Below are positions 21,623 to 29,882 of a DNA stretch of 30,693 bases, piece after piece. The notes under the pieces are model-generated. The model searched no databases. It was given only the letters and a program-made list of their open reading frames with translations, and was not told the origin of the DNA. A program made the position numbers and the translations under genes. The number at the start of each line of letters is the position of its first letter. Position 1 is the first letter of the stretch. Source of the DNA: Terfezia claveryi (lineage: Eukaryota; Ascomycota; Pezizomycetes; Pezizales; Pezizaceae); NCBI GenBank assembly GCA_015179025.1, contig WHUX01000412.1, positions 1-30,693 of the forward strand. The letters are read 5' to 3'.

Positions 21623-22753
21623 CTATGCAAGGGACAGGGCTTTTCCTGACTCCTCCACCTCTTCAATCCTAGATTCGGAGATGGCGTGGGCGGCCATCGA
21701 GTGGTTTTTGCAGAGGGGACATGCCGCGATAAAATGGTCCCCCTTTCTGCATGCAATGCACAAACCCTGAGTGCGGCGACGGTCCCTTTCCTCGTGGGTA
21801 AGACGAGGTCTACCTGCTGACAGGTCCATGGGGGCAGCCCCACCCGCTACCAGGGAGGGGTGTGCAGGCTTGTTGACCGGTGTGGGTTGTTGTTGGGTGC
21901 GTGCTATCAGGAAGGGGGTACGGGGAGTCGAGGTCGGGAGTGTCTTTTGGGGGGCTTTTAGTGACGCTATCTGCTGTTCCACCCAGCTAGCTTGCTCAAT
22001 AAGTTCCTCCAGGGTCTTGGTCGGTGGGCAGTAGACCAGAGCCTTTTTCAGCTCGAAGGTAAGCCCGTCTTTGAACTGGTCGAGCTTGGCTTCGTCATTC
22101 TAATTGAGCTCTACTGCCAGCCTGGAGAACTCGGCGACATAGGTTGATAGTTCTTTGTGTTTTTGCTTGAGGTCTCGCAGGGCCCTGCTGGCGGTTCCTT
22201 TAGGATCCGGGTCCCCGAAGGCTCGGTCCAAGATTGCCATTAGTGCCGGGATGTCTAACAGATCAATCCCCGTTGCCTTGACGAAGGGCTGTACCTGGTC
22301 CATGGCCTTACCCTCCAGGAGGCCATAGACGTATGAGAGCTGGTGGTGGACAGTGGGGAACTTCGCCGAGTCTCCAGAGAGTTTTATTTGTATAGAGTTC
22401 TTCAATACTCGTAACCGGCCCCGGTCCCCATTAAACTTGGGCGGGGTTGGTAGGTCTTGTGTTTTCTGGTTCTTTGGACTGTCGGCCAGGTCCAAGGTAT
22501 AAGTCAGTCTCCGAATGGTTATCCTGTCCTCTGCTGCATCTTCTCGAAGGAGGGTTATTTCGTCTTCGGCTTCTCGGATTCGCTTTTCGGCTTTCTGAAG
22601 GTCCGCTCCTTGTTGTTCGCCAATGGCATGAGTCTCTGTGAATATTTCGATCACAGTTCTTCGGTATGCTGATAGTTCTGTCGGGTCTGATGGAATCGGA
22701 GTCGCCCTCCAGGCTGCGAATCTATCGGTGGGTAGTGGAATATTCGCGGACAT
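21623..22753 (-). pseudogene. gag: Element C gag with a single TAG stop
   Basis: Starts MSANIPLPTDRF at 22753 and is open to 22100, where TAG replaces the Trp of element A (ELN-stop-NDEAKLDQF), then open to 21623. Features in order: a long helical, probably coiled-coil stretch rich in Glu/Arg (residues about 40-95), TQDLPTPPKFNGDR, the capsid region with ILDRAFGDPDP, a Pro/Thr-rich linker and the zinc knuckle CIACRKGDHFIAAC. Apart from that one codon the gene is whole, about 376 codons. It is very close to the Gag of B and unlike A in the N-terminal third. Confidence 0.92.
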
Positions 22754-22772
22754 CGTACCGGTTGGTCTGAAA

Positions 22773-22778
22773 GATCCA
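22773..22778 (-). other. Start of the candidate primer-binding site of element C
   Basis: Minus strand TGGATC, continuing TTTC, six bases after the LTR end, matching A and B in position and in the leading TGGATC. Confidence 0.35.
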
Positions 22779-22784
22779 ACGTAG

Positions 22785-23147
22785 TGTAACGAGGGCTCTG
22801 GGGGACAAGGCGACCAAGGGGTACGCCGGGGAAGTGGCAAGGGGCAATCGCACACGTAGGAGCGCTACATGTGTAATCTGGGGAAAGGCTAGGGTAAGAC
22901 ATACGTAGGAACGCTACGTGTGTGACTAGGGGAAGACTGAGATGGGGGGGCAAGGGCAAGAGGCAAGAGAGGCAGAGGGCAAGGGACACGAGACACGTGG
23001 AGGCAGTTGCCACATGTGTCAAGGGAGGCAGCTGTACTGCAGAGTTGTATGTTTGAGACAAGGATATGCACAAGGGAGGTGCACAAGCGCTGGGGGAAGC
23101 AAGGTCCTGTATTGTGTATACAAGACGTTGGATGGGGATCCAACGAG
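22785..23147 (-). repeat. Element C 5' LTR, truncated
   Basis: 363 bp matching the gag-side two thirds of the LTR at 17179-17728, with about 16 differences by eye, mostly CpG against TpG or CpA. Homology ends abruptly after CAACGAG at 23147. The lost part would contain the TATA box and the 11-bp hairpin. Confidence 0.9.
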
Positions 23148-24185
23148 TAGTGTGCGCTACGGGGCGAGTCGGTCCGAGTTTCTGGCCCTTACAACTCGTT
23201 CGGCTATCAACTCGCCTCGGTCTCTGCCTACTGCAACTCGCCTCGGACCACTTCGCCGATTAATCGGTGATCTACAGATTACTCGCCAAGATCCCTTACT
23301 AACATCGTTCACACTTGTGCATTTGCCAAGTCCAGGGTTTTCCGTTCTTTCCCCTATTCGTCTATGCATACGGCTTGTCACAGATTGCCCGTCTTGTTAC
23401 GGATTGCCACTCTTGTCACGGATTGCCAGTCTTGTCACGGATTGCCAGTCTTGTCACGGATCGCTCGTTTCGTCTTCCAGCATGGCACCGATCCCACCAA
23501 ACCCCGTTCCTGTCCCTTTGTATGGTTTTTGCCAATGTCACCATTCTTAGCCACGGATTGCTTCTGCTGTCACGATTTTTAGAACCATTCTTTCAAATTT
23601 CTCTCTCACGTTCTCTATGCTCTGTTTGTGCTGCCATACGTCCACACATTCTATATCAAACGTCCTACCTACTCGTCCCCATGTTATCCTTTTCCTTGCA
23701 CCCAAATTTCTCACATTTGCTTCTAATCCCTAAACCCTCCATCCGCCCTATCTTAATAATAATTCATACATAAATGCTCTCAAGATTCCTACGTCCACCC
23801 AAGAAGTGCCCACAGTTCCACATCGTGAATTATTCCCATTCTCCCCAAACTCAATTTACATCCCGTAAGTAATCAATGACCAAAATAAAAAAAATAAAAA
23901 AGAGTATCAACCGCGGATTCATCATGAGAACTAATCCACCCTGGTGTCGCTCGTCATAATAATCACAATTCAACCAAAAAAACAACACATTAAGGAAACC
24001 CACACACAAAAAGAAACCCACCCATTCAAGGGAAGCTAATAGGAAAAAGCAAAACTCAGGTACAATGGACAAAGGAAAAAAACAATGAACAAAGGATAAT
24101 TGACCATACCTACCTCGGTTTGCGCCCCCTCAAGTATGCAGGCTCACCCTTTGTAATTCCTACGCTGAGTGGGCCGTAACTTTTT
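23148..24185. other. No gene recognised; contains minisatellite 1
   Basis: Sequence beyond the truncated LTR of C. A short direct repeat CAACTCGCCTCGG occurs near 23208 and 23229. The TGTCACGGA array lies at 23376-23460. From about 23560 the sequence becomes C/T-rich, and from 23880 to 24080 A-rich. Open frames exist on both strands but none has a recognisable motif. Confidence 0.5.
23376..23460 (+). repeat. Minisatellite 1: TGTCACGGA core, 19-bp period
   Basis: Five copies start at 23376, 23395, 23414, 23433 and 23452, each TGTCACGGA (first two decayed to TGTCACAGA and TGTTACGGA) followed by TTGCCAGTCT or close variants. Confidence 0.9.
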
Positions 24186-25016
24186 CTAGAGCCTCGTTGC
24201 CATTGAAGGCGTCAGGTTGACGGATGGAGAGGCAGGGCGCTTAGTCCCGCGATGTGGGGTGCAGGGTGTTGGGGTCCCTCTTTCCTCCCTCAATAGGCTG
24301 CCTTGGAATAAGCCAATTCCTCCCGCTGACTGCGCACTGAAATTGTTGAATGGGCTAGAAATCTGAGAAGTTGTATCTCCCACATCAAGATCATCTCCCT
24401 CAAACTCTTCCTCTCCCTCCACGCTACTCTCATACTCTGACACCGTATCACCATTTCCTGATGGTCCATCTAGAGTGACTGGCATCATGCGGCAGAGAAT
24501 TCTGCGTCATATCTGAGAGCCTGTCTCTCCTGGCTCACATCAATTTCATCATGATCAGCTAATCCTTCTTCCACATGTGCAGGAGTGTTCTCAGGGTCTG
24601 GTTCTGTATATTTTGCGTGTATCGAGTCCCAAGATTTCGTCAACATTAGCGCTGTATCATCTGGTGACCCATTCGGATCCGGCGGTAAGGCAAAATATCT
24701 CGAGCACCGCTGAATATACGCTCAACAGCCATAGATGTCAGTGGAATACTCAATATGTCCCTTGCCATTCGTGCTAGCGTCGGGTATTCAATGGCATGAA
24801 CCTTCCACCAGGATAGGGGACACTGCCCATCTAGTATGGCCAGACCACTGGTTAAGTATCTCTTGACCTCCGAATATTCTCTGATTTGGTCACTGTCCGC
24901 TTTGTAGTCGACACATGATGTAGGATTGCTCTGAATCATCGAGGCGACTCTTCTGAGCCTGGGGCTCCGGTGCGTACCTGGCGTAGTTGATATCAAAATA
25001 TTCCTCAAACTGTACT

Positions 25017-25208
25017 CTAAGTACCCAATAAGGTCAGATTCTCATTCGTTTCATAATGTCACGGATACATCTGTTGTCACGGATGCATCTGTTGTCACGG
25101 ATGCATCTGTTGTCACGGATGCATCTGTTGTCACGGATGCATCTGTTGTCACGGATGCATCTGTTGTCACGGAATGTACTCCATAACGTTCGTAGAATTG
25201 ATACTTAC
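25017..25208 (-). other. hAT intron 3, containing minisatellite 2
   Basis: Perfect donor GTAAGT at 25208-25203, branch-like CTGAC near 25037, acceptor TACTTAG ending at 25017. An alternative acceptor, GTACAG ending at 25010, keeps the frame of the dimerisation domain, whereas the first gives a plausible 30-residue reading (QFEEYFDINYARY) that then needs a frameshift. Both join to EYY at the exon 3 end. Confidence 0.72.
25057..25174 (+). repeat. Minisatellite 2: TGTCACGGA core, 18-bp period, inside intron 3
   Basis: Seven copies at 25057, 25075, 25093, 25111, 25129, 25147 and 25165, each TGTCACGGATGCATCTGT, nearly perfect. Orientation relative to the transposase transcript is opposite to that in intron 2. 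Confidence 0.93.
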
Positions 25209-25834
25209 TGGTAATATTCTGTGTATGGTATGCAGTCAACAGCCTCCTGATTCATGGTAGGATCCTGTACCGAGACATTTCCCCAATCCGCGTACAAGGA
25301 TAACTTCTTAGATGGATCCAGAATAGTCGCTAGATTGTAGATGAGTGATTGTTTTTCCGTTCTCGAATAATACTTCTGCAATATGAGGTGACAGCCTTTC
25401 GTTGCGCACAAAAATCCTGGTGCCCACGTCGCGCTGGCTGGAAGTTTGCGTATACGTTTGCGTTGTTTTTCGATGTGGTCGAAAATGTCGTTGTAGATGA
25501 ATAATGCATTGTGTATAGTCGCATGCTGGCCTATGGAAATAGCATGTGTATAATCAGAGAGCGGTTTCAGAAAAATTATAGCCTCCTGAACTTGGGCCCA
25601 TTCTTCTTTACTCAGCCACAATAGGCTATACTTTCCTTCAGTTGTAGTCAGACTGATCCATTGTTCAATGTATGACTGTAGTCGCAATGCTTGCGTAAGC
25701 ATGTCAAAGGTGGAGTTCCACCGAGTTCTGACGTCCTGTATGAGGCCCATTGGCACGGGAGTGTCATTTTGGAGTTCTTTGAATTGTGCCAACCGTTGAG
25801 GACTAGCCACTATAGCTTTACACAGCTCCCGAAC

Positions 25835-25979
25835 CTGGAAAACTGTTAGCACATGGGATTGGGGGATAGGATTCCGTGACATTGTGGAATTCCGTGACAT
25901 GTGGAATTCCGTGACATTGTGTAATTCCGTGACATGTGGAATTCTGTGACGGGGTTATTGCAGAGCAAATATGACTAAC
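25835..25979 (-). other. hAT intron 2, containing minisatellite 3
   Basis: Donor GTTAGT after TGCAAG, branch TGCTAAC at 25845-25851, acceptor TTTTCCAG. Splicing joins RSVCK to VRELCKAIVASPQR in frame, which restores the hAT segment that normally follows the catalytic middle part. The 145-nt intron is largely the TCCGTGACA repeat. Confidence 0.82.
25870..25950 (-). repeat. Minisatellite 3: TGTCACGGA core, 17/18-bp period, inside intron 2
   Basis: On the plus strand TCCGTGACA starts at 25873, 25891, 25908 and 25926, with a decayed TCTGTGACG at 25943. In the transcript sense the unit is TGTCACGGAATTCCACA, with one extra A in alternate copies. Confidence 0.9.
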
Positions 25980-26696
25980 CTTGCATACTGATCGCGCAAA
26001 TGTACCTGGCGCATACCCTTGCAGTGCTTTGATTGAAGTCTCCACTTGAGGAGCGGATGAGATAGTGTCATCATTATCTGGGCTTGACTTAAGTTCTTTC
26101 ATAAACTGGTTGCTCACCAACGCGATAACATGTGCGAGGCAGGGAAGTCTATATTGCTCCGCATTCCACTTTGGACAGAATACATTTGCCTGTAAATGCT
26201 TGGCCAGTGCTATGTTGACACTAGCATTGTCTGAGACAATAGCTAAGACCCGGCTAGTGATACCCAAGTCCCGGATTATTTGGCTTAGCTTATTGGCCAG
26301 TTGTACTGCATTATGAGATTCCCCTCCAAGGAATTGGAATCCGATAGTATGTTGACGCACTTGCCATTCTTTGTCTATGTAGTGGAGTGTTGTACCCATA
26401 AATGCTAATTTATTAGGTGAGGTCCAACAGTCAGTGGCGAGGTGAAGCAATGTATCGTCTGGAAGGCTTTTCTTGAGCTTCGCTTGAATTTCCGCTGCAT
26501 AATGATGTATACTACACTGAAGTGTAGTTGCACTGGGGATATTTATTCGAGGCCTGAGAAGGTTTAGGAGGCGGTGGAATTGTGGATGCTCGATTGTCCG
26601 GAAAGGTAGGTTGGATGCAATGACCGTTTTCATCAGTTCATGTTGAAATACATCATCACTAAATTGAGGAACTTGTATAGCAGTAGTAGTTGCAGC

Positions 26697-26754
26697 CTAC
26701 GGATAATATCAGTCTGCGTATTCTGCATTGGCATGGATTATATAATTCCCTCAC
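26697..26754 (-). other. hAT intron 1
   Basis: A 58-nt intron on the minus strand with donor GTGAGG, likely branch ACTGAT and acceptor CCGTAG. Removing it joins KEDIANMF to AATTTAIQVPQF in one frame and skips the in-frame stops between. Confidence 0.65.
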
Positions 26755-27291
26755 AAACATGTTGGCAATATCCTCCTTCTTTCGCCCAGTTGGGCGCGGC
26801 ATCTCCTAGAGCTCAGGTGTGATTTCATGTGTGTCGTACCCAAGTTGAATGCACTCGGGTGCTGTAACGAACTGTTGCAACCCAAGCAATATATGAAAGG
26901 TTCTCCACTACTGACCTTTGCGCCTTGACCGAATTGAGCCCAGTGCATTGCCGTTCGCAGTTTGGAATCCCATCGTGGTGGGCTAATATTGTTTCGATTC
27001 AGCATGTCCTTGGCAAGATTGTCACGGACTTTGCCGGCCCATTCGGTCATCTCCCACCATTCTGTGAAACAGGCAGACTTCTCGGCCTCCCACTTGAACG
27101 CAGTACCCCCTAGAATCCTGGTGAGGGACGAATCTATCGCAAATGAAGGGACCAGGACGTTTGGAGAGATAGACATATTGGTAAAAGGGGTTGGCGGTTG
27201 ATACTTTCAGGCTGTTGTAGTTGGTGGACTGGTCAAGCAATACATCAGGGAATTGAACATATTTATTAACTCTCTAGGACAGAGGGGACAG

Positions 27292-27427
27292 TATCACGGA
27301 CTTCTGTCATGGAAAACTACTTCTGTCACGGAAATCCGCTAGTGTCACAGAAAACCACTTCTGTCACGGAAAACCACTTCTGTCACGGAAAACCACTTCT
27401 GTCACGGAAAACCACTTCTGTCACGGA
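27292..27427 (+). repeat. Minisatellite 4: TGTCACGGA core, exact 19-bp period
   Basis: Copies at 27305, 27324, 27343, 27362, 27381, 27400 and 27419 (unit TGTCACGGAAAACCACTTC), plus a decayed one at 27292. It lies about 115 bases upstream of the hAT transposase start codon, on the leader or promoter side of that gene. Confidence 0.92.
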
Positions 27428-27548
27428 AAAGTGGGTGGCTTCGAGAGGCGCATATCCAATGCCATAGGTACTTGCAGTGCCTCTTCAATTCAAAAACTCA
27501 ACGTTGTATACAAGGTTACACAAGTAAGGATACAGTAGGAAAGAAATG

Positions 27549-27872
27549 TCAGTTATTGGCCGACCCTTGCGCATCTACTGCACACCAAACCCAATTCCAA
27601 TCCAAAGCCGCAATCCTCCGCGCAGGCCAATGCGTACTCCAATCGTCATTTTCCAATGCTTCTGAGGCTTCTGAGGCTTCTGATGCTTCTGACGCTTCTG
27701 AAGCTTGTAAGCTTTCCAAACTAGAAGACGACCCCCAGAGCTCGCTTGGAGAGCCAAAGCTTTCACTATTGGTTGAGCAGGATGCGCCTGAGGAACCACT
27801 ATACTCCGAATCCACTGCACACTCTTCAACATTGTCCGCAATCATATCCACTTCCACGTCCTGTCGCTCTCG
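27549..27872 (-). CDS. Low-complexity Glu/Ala/Ser-repeat frame, uncertain
   Basis: Open frame with MEVDMIADNVEECAVDSEYSG, a Ser-rich part (LWGSSSSLESL) and about four EAS repeats from a 9-bp GCTTCTGAG-type tandem repeat at 27657-27710. A splice acceptor-like CATCTAG ends at 27873, so it could be a last exon of the gene to its right, joined from an upstream donor. The plus strand of the same stretch (27472-27876) is also open for 134 codons and equally serine-rich, so strand choice is uncertain. Confidence 0.35.
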   Translation of the reverse strand, partial: RERQDVEVDMIADNVEECAVDSEYSGSSGASCSTNSESFGSPSELWGSSSSLESLQASEASEASEASEASEALENDDWSTHWPARRIAALDWNWVWCAVDAQGSANN

Positions 27873-28593
27873 CTAGATGTGGGAGTGTTCCATTGTAGTA
27901 AAGAGCATCTCCAAGTCCAGTCGGGCATTGCGTAGAAGTTGATAATCTCTGGAGGTCTACATGGAGTTAGCCTGACATTGTGATTAGATGCAACATCAAG
28001 AACATGCCTTCGGGAAGGTAGAAGCGAGATGCGCTCCCCACAACATTGTACTATTATTCTGGGCGATGGGTGCCATGGTTGGGGCACAAATACACGACGT
28101 CGAGACACCAAGGCGTCTGGTATTCGATGGGTCTCGGAAAGCACCTAGAATAAGGTAAGTTATGGCTCAGATGTTCTTCGGCCCAGTGTCAACTTACAGA
28201 TGGAAATTGACAATTTTCGCATATACCCCAGGATAACGCACCCATGCCATTGGTAGTTGGTCGGCAGAGAGTCAGGTAAAAGTTGAAAAGAGTAACCCAC
28301 AATAAATCGTAAAGAGTGTAGTCGTCTAGGTAAAATGGATCCCAAGTAGACGTGGCCCCAGGGCGTAAGTGGTACCGACCTATCCAGATCAGCTCAAGGA
28401 GTACTTGGGCTGCTACTCGAGACTCAATCCTGCTTGGGTCGAATCGTTCCATAACCAACAGCGTAGCCTCAAATTTTACCAATTCACTGCTACCCAGGCT
28501 CAGGAAATATTGTAGTCCATTGTCCTGCTCCCACAACACTCTGAAGCGTTCAAACGACTCTTCATCATCCGGGTTGTAATAGTTCTCCGCCAT
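27842..28593 (-). CDS. Two-exon gene of unknown function
   Basis: Exon 1 (28593-28198) starts MAENYYNPDDEESFERF and encodes 132 residues, an acidic start followed by alternating helical and aromatic-rich stretches (STWDPFYLDDYTLYDLLWVTLF). A 53-nt intron (28197-28145) has a perfect GTAAGT donor and a TTATTCTAG acceptor, phase 0. Exon 2 (28144-27842) adds 100 residues that include PRIIVQCCGERISLLPSRRHVL. The 232-residue product has no stops or shifts, unlike its neighbours, which argues for a maintained host gene or a younger mobile-element passenger. No signal peptide is evident, and I do not recognise the family. An alternative end, splicing into the E/A/S-repeat frame, is possible. Confidence 0.6.
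28145..28197 (-). other. Intron of the two-exon gene
   Basis: 53 nt, GTAAGT...TTATTCTAG, typical length and signals for a filamentous fungus. Confidence 0.65.
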
Positions 28594-28741
28594 ATTGTTA
28601 GGCTAATATGAAATGGCAATACCTACATGCTATATATATATATAGTTTTATTCATTTATTTTATTTTTTATTTTTCATTTTTAAAAAAGAAAAAACTCGT
28701 TGCTCATATTCGATGACTATTGCCTATTCTAGGAATTATCT

Positions 28742-28939
28742 GGATATTGTAATACCGCATCTACTGGCGAATAACGATCCTTGTCAGTTCTCTGACTTTC
28801 GCTGCAGACATCATTATTAGCAAGTCAGTGAGCATGTTACCACCACCTGTTTTGCACTCGGACATCACCTTTACTGCATAAGCTCGGCCTATGTCATTAA
28901 ACTGACAAGGATCGTTGTTCGCCAGTGGATACAGTATCC
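28742..28939. mobile_element. Inverted-repeat element, MITE-like
   Basis: CTGGCGAATAACGATCC continuing TTGTCAG at 28764-28787 is the reverse complement of 28902-28925 with one mismatch over 24 bp. Outside these arms GGATATTGTA (28742) and TACAGTATCC (ending 28939) also pair with one mismatch after a small gap. The 198-bp unit has no coding frame. This is the layout of a short non-autonomous DNA transposon, but I could not define a target duplication. Confidence 0.55.
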
Positions 28940-29256
28940 TGTTTACGTACCTCTTTATTCTACTTTAGATCGGTACATACTAGTTACTCAGTAGCCTTAT
29001 TTCAATCTGGCCTACATACCCAGTAGTGTGCTAAGATCTGGTGGCTAATGCTGCTTAGCTTGTGAAATCTATACCTGTTGGGTGAAGTTGCTTAGTTAAG
29101 CCTCAACAGAAACACTACTTAAGTATGCCGCCCAATTTGAAATTACGCTACCGAATAACTGGAGCTCTACGGTATGTGACCATATTCGGTAATGCTACGA
29201 AATACCTACGCCTGCTTGGGATAACCGCAAGTACCAAACTGCTCAGCAGTGACCAG

Positions 29257-29651
29257 TCCGTGACAAGTCAACTAGTCCGTGACAAGTCAACTATTCCGTG
29301 ACAAGTCAACTAGTCCGTGACAAGTCAATAGTCTGGTTGGCACAACACCCTCCTCACAAGTCAACCTCTACGAGGGTCTGATCGAGACTAACAAGTCAAC
29401 TAGTCCGTGACAACTACGAGGGGTAGTGCAACCAGACTAGTCAACCAGTACGTACCAACACAATCACTCAGTGATAAGTCCGTGACAAGACGATCAGTCT
29501 GTGACAAGTCAAGTGCCAACCGACTAACAAGTCAACGAGTACGTGACAAGACAATCCAATCCGTGACAAGACAGTCAATCCGTGACAAGACAACAAAGTG
29601 ATAAGTCAACTAGTCCGTGACAAGACAAACAATCCGTGACAAGACAACCAA
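29257..29651 (-). repeat. Minisatellite 5: long irregular TCCGTGACAAG array
   Basis: On the plus strand TCCGTGACA starts at 29257, 29276, 29295, 29314, 29404, 29479, 29560, 29579 and twice more near 29614 and 29633, with variants at 29498 and 29540. The spacing is 19 bp in the regular parts, with AAGTCAACTAG as common spacer. It is broken by sequence that keeps only ACAAGTCAAC. Any frame through it is repeat translation, not a gene. Confidence 0.88.
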
Positions 29652-29882
29652 CTAACCGCCGGGTGATTCCAACCGTATCAAACTCCCAATCGTGTAGAAG
29701 ATACCTCCACATGTAATGACCAGCCACATACCGATCGGGTATTGGCTTTTTTTCTTCGCTCTAAGTTGCATAGTCTTATCTCGTTTCTGAGACTCCTTTA
29801 CTTTAGCAATAGAGACATCAAGGGGCTGGAGGGTGGACCATAGCCAGATAGTGGCCATAGCAATGGTAGATAAAATCCGCAT
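29652..29882 (-). CDS. Small two-hydrophobic-segment protein, uncertain
   Basis: A 76-codon frame from ATG (29882) to the edge of minisatellite 5. It has a hydrophobic N-terminus (MRILSTIAMATIWLW), a basic linker (KESQKRDKTMQLRAKKKSQ) and a second hydrophobic segment (GMWLVITCGGIFYTIGSLI). That pattern fits a small membrane protein, but the frame is short, has no homologue I recognise and no visible splice or promoter support. It may be chance. Confidence 0.3.
   Translation of the reverse strand: MRILSTIAMATIWLWSTLQPLDVSIAKVKESQKRDKTMQLRAKKKSQYPIGMWLVITCGGIFYTIGSLIRLESPGG

Larger units (their letters stand above)
17179..23147 (-). mobile_element. Element C: Ty3/Gypsy chromovirus with truncated 5' LTR
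   Basis: Minus-strand element of 5,969 bp with a complete 3' LTR (17179-17728), polypurine tract, pol, gag and a 5' LTR that stops at 23147. That LTR lacks about 185 bp at its outer, U3 end, including the TATA box. Sequence to the right (TAGTGTGCGC...) is unrelated to the other LTR. No target duplication can be found. The promoter end being missing, this copy should not start its own transcript. Segment by segment it resembles A or B in turn. Confidence 0.92.
24186..27176 (-). pseudogene. hAT-family transposase gene with introns and a few frameshifts
   Basis: Cut-and-paste DNA transposase. The N-terminus (start MSISPNVLV, 27176) carries a BED-type zinc finger (YCLGCNSSL...THMKSH). The catalytic core has TDCWTS near 26430, SDNASVN near 26240, the PCLAHVIALV insertion motif, and TRWNSTFDML near 25720. 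The C-terminus holds the dimerisation region (WWKVHAIEYP, LARMARDILSIP, AVERIFSGARD, about 24810-24690), so the D, D and E positions are all present. Exons are about 27176-26755, 26696-25980, 25834-25209 and 25016 or 25009 onward. Frameshifts are likely just after the zinc finger (about 26800), near 24675 inside the dimerisation region and near 24488. An acidic C-terminal frame continues to 24186. Terminal inverted repeats were not found. Introns 2 and 3 are filled with minisatellites. Confidence 0.88.

Noticed and set aside
21590..21670. Slippery heptamer for gag-pol frameshifting
   Set aside because: Pol is clearly in the -1 frame and overlaps gag here, but the GGAAAAGCC stretch is not a canonical heptamer in the gag frame, so no site is annotated.
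22942..23550. Plus-strand frame of 202 codons crossing the truncated LTR
   Set aside because: It runs through LTR, unrelated sequence and minisatellite 1 without any domain; chance frame.
23851..24072. Minus-strand hydrophobic frame of 73 codons
   Set aside because: Encoded by A/T-rich low-complexity sequence, with no start context or family; likely chance.
25057..25174. CRISPR-like array
   Set aside because: The whole 18-bp unit repeats with no variable spacers, and the context is a eukaryotic intron.
24186..27290. Terminal inverted repeats and 8-bp target duplication of the hAT element
   Set aside because: I looked on both flanks and found no convincing pair, so no element boundary is claimed.
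29407..29601. Plus-strand frame with repeated SVTRQS-like units
   Set aside because: Translation of minisatellite 5; the repeat unit is not a multiple of three and the frame is fortuitous.
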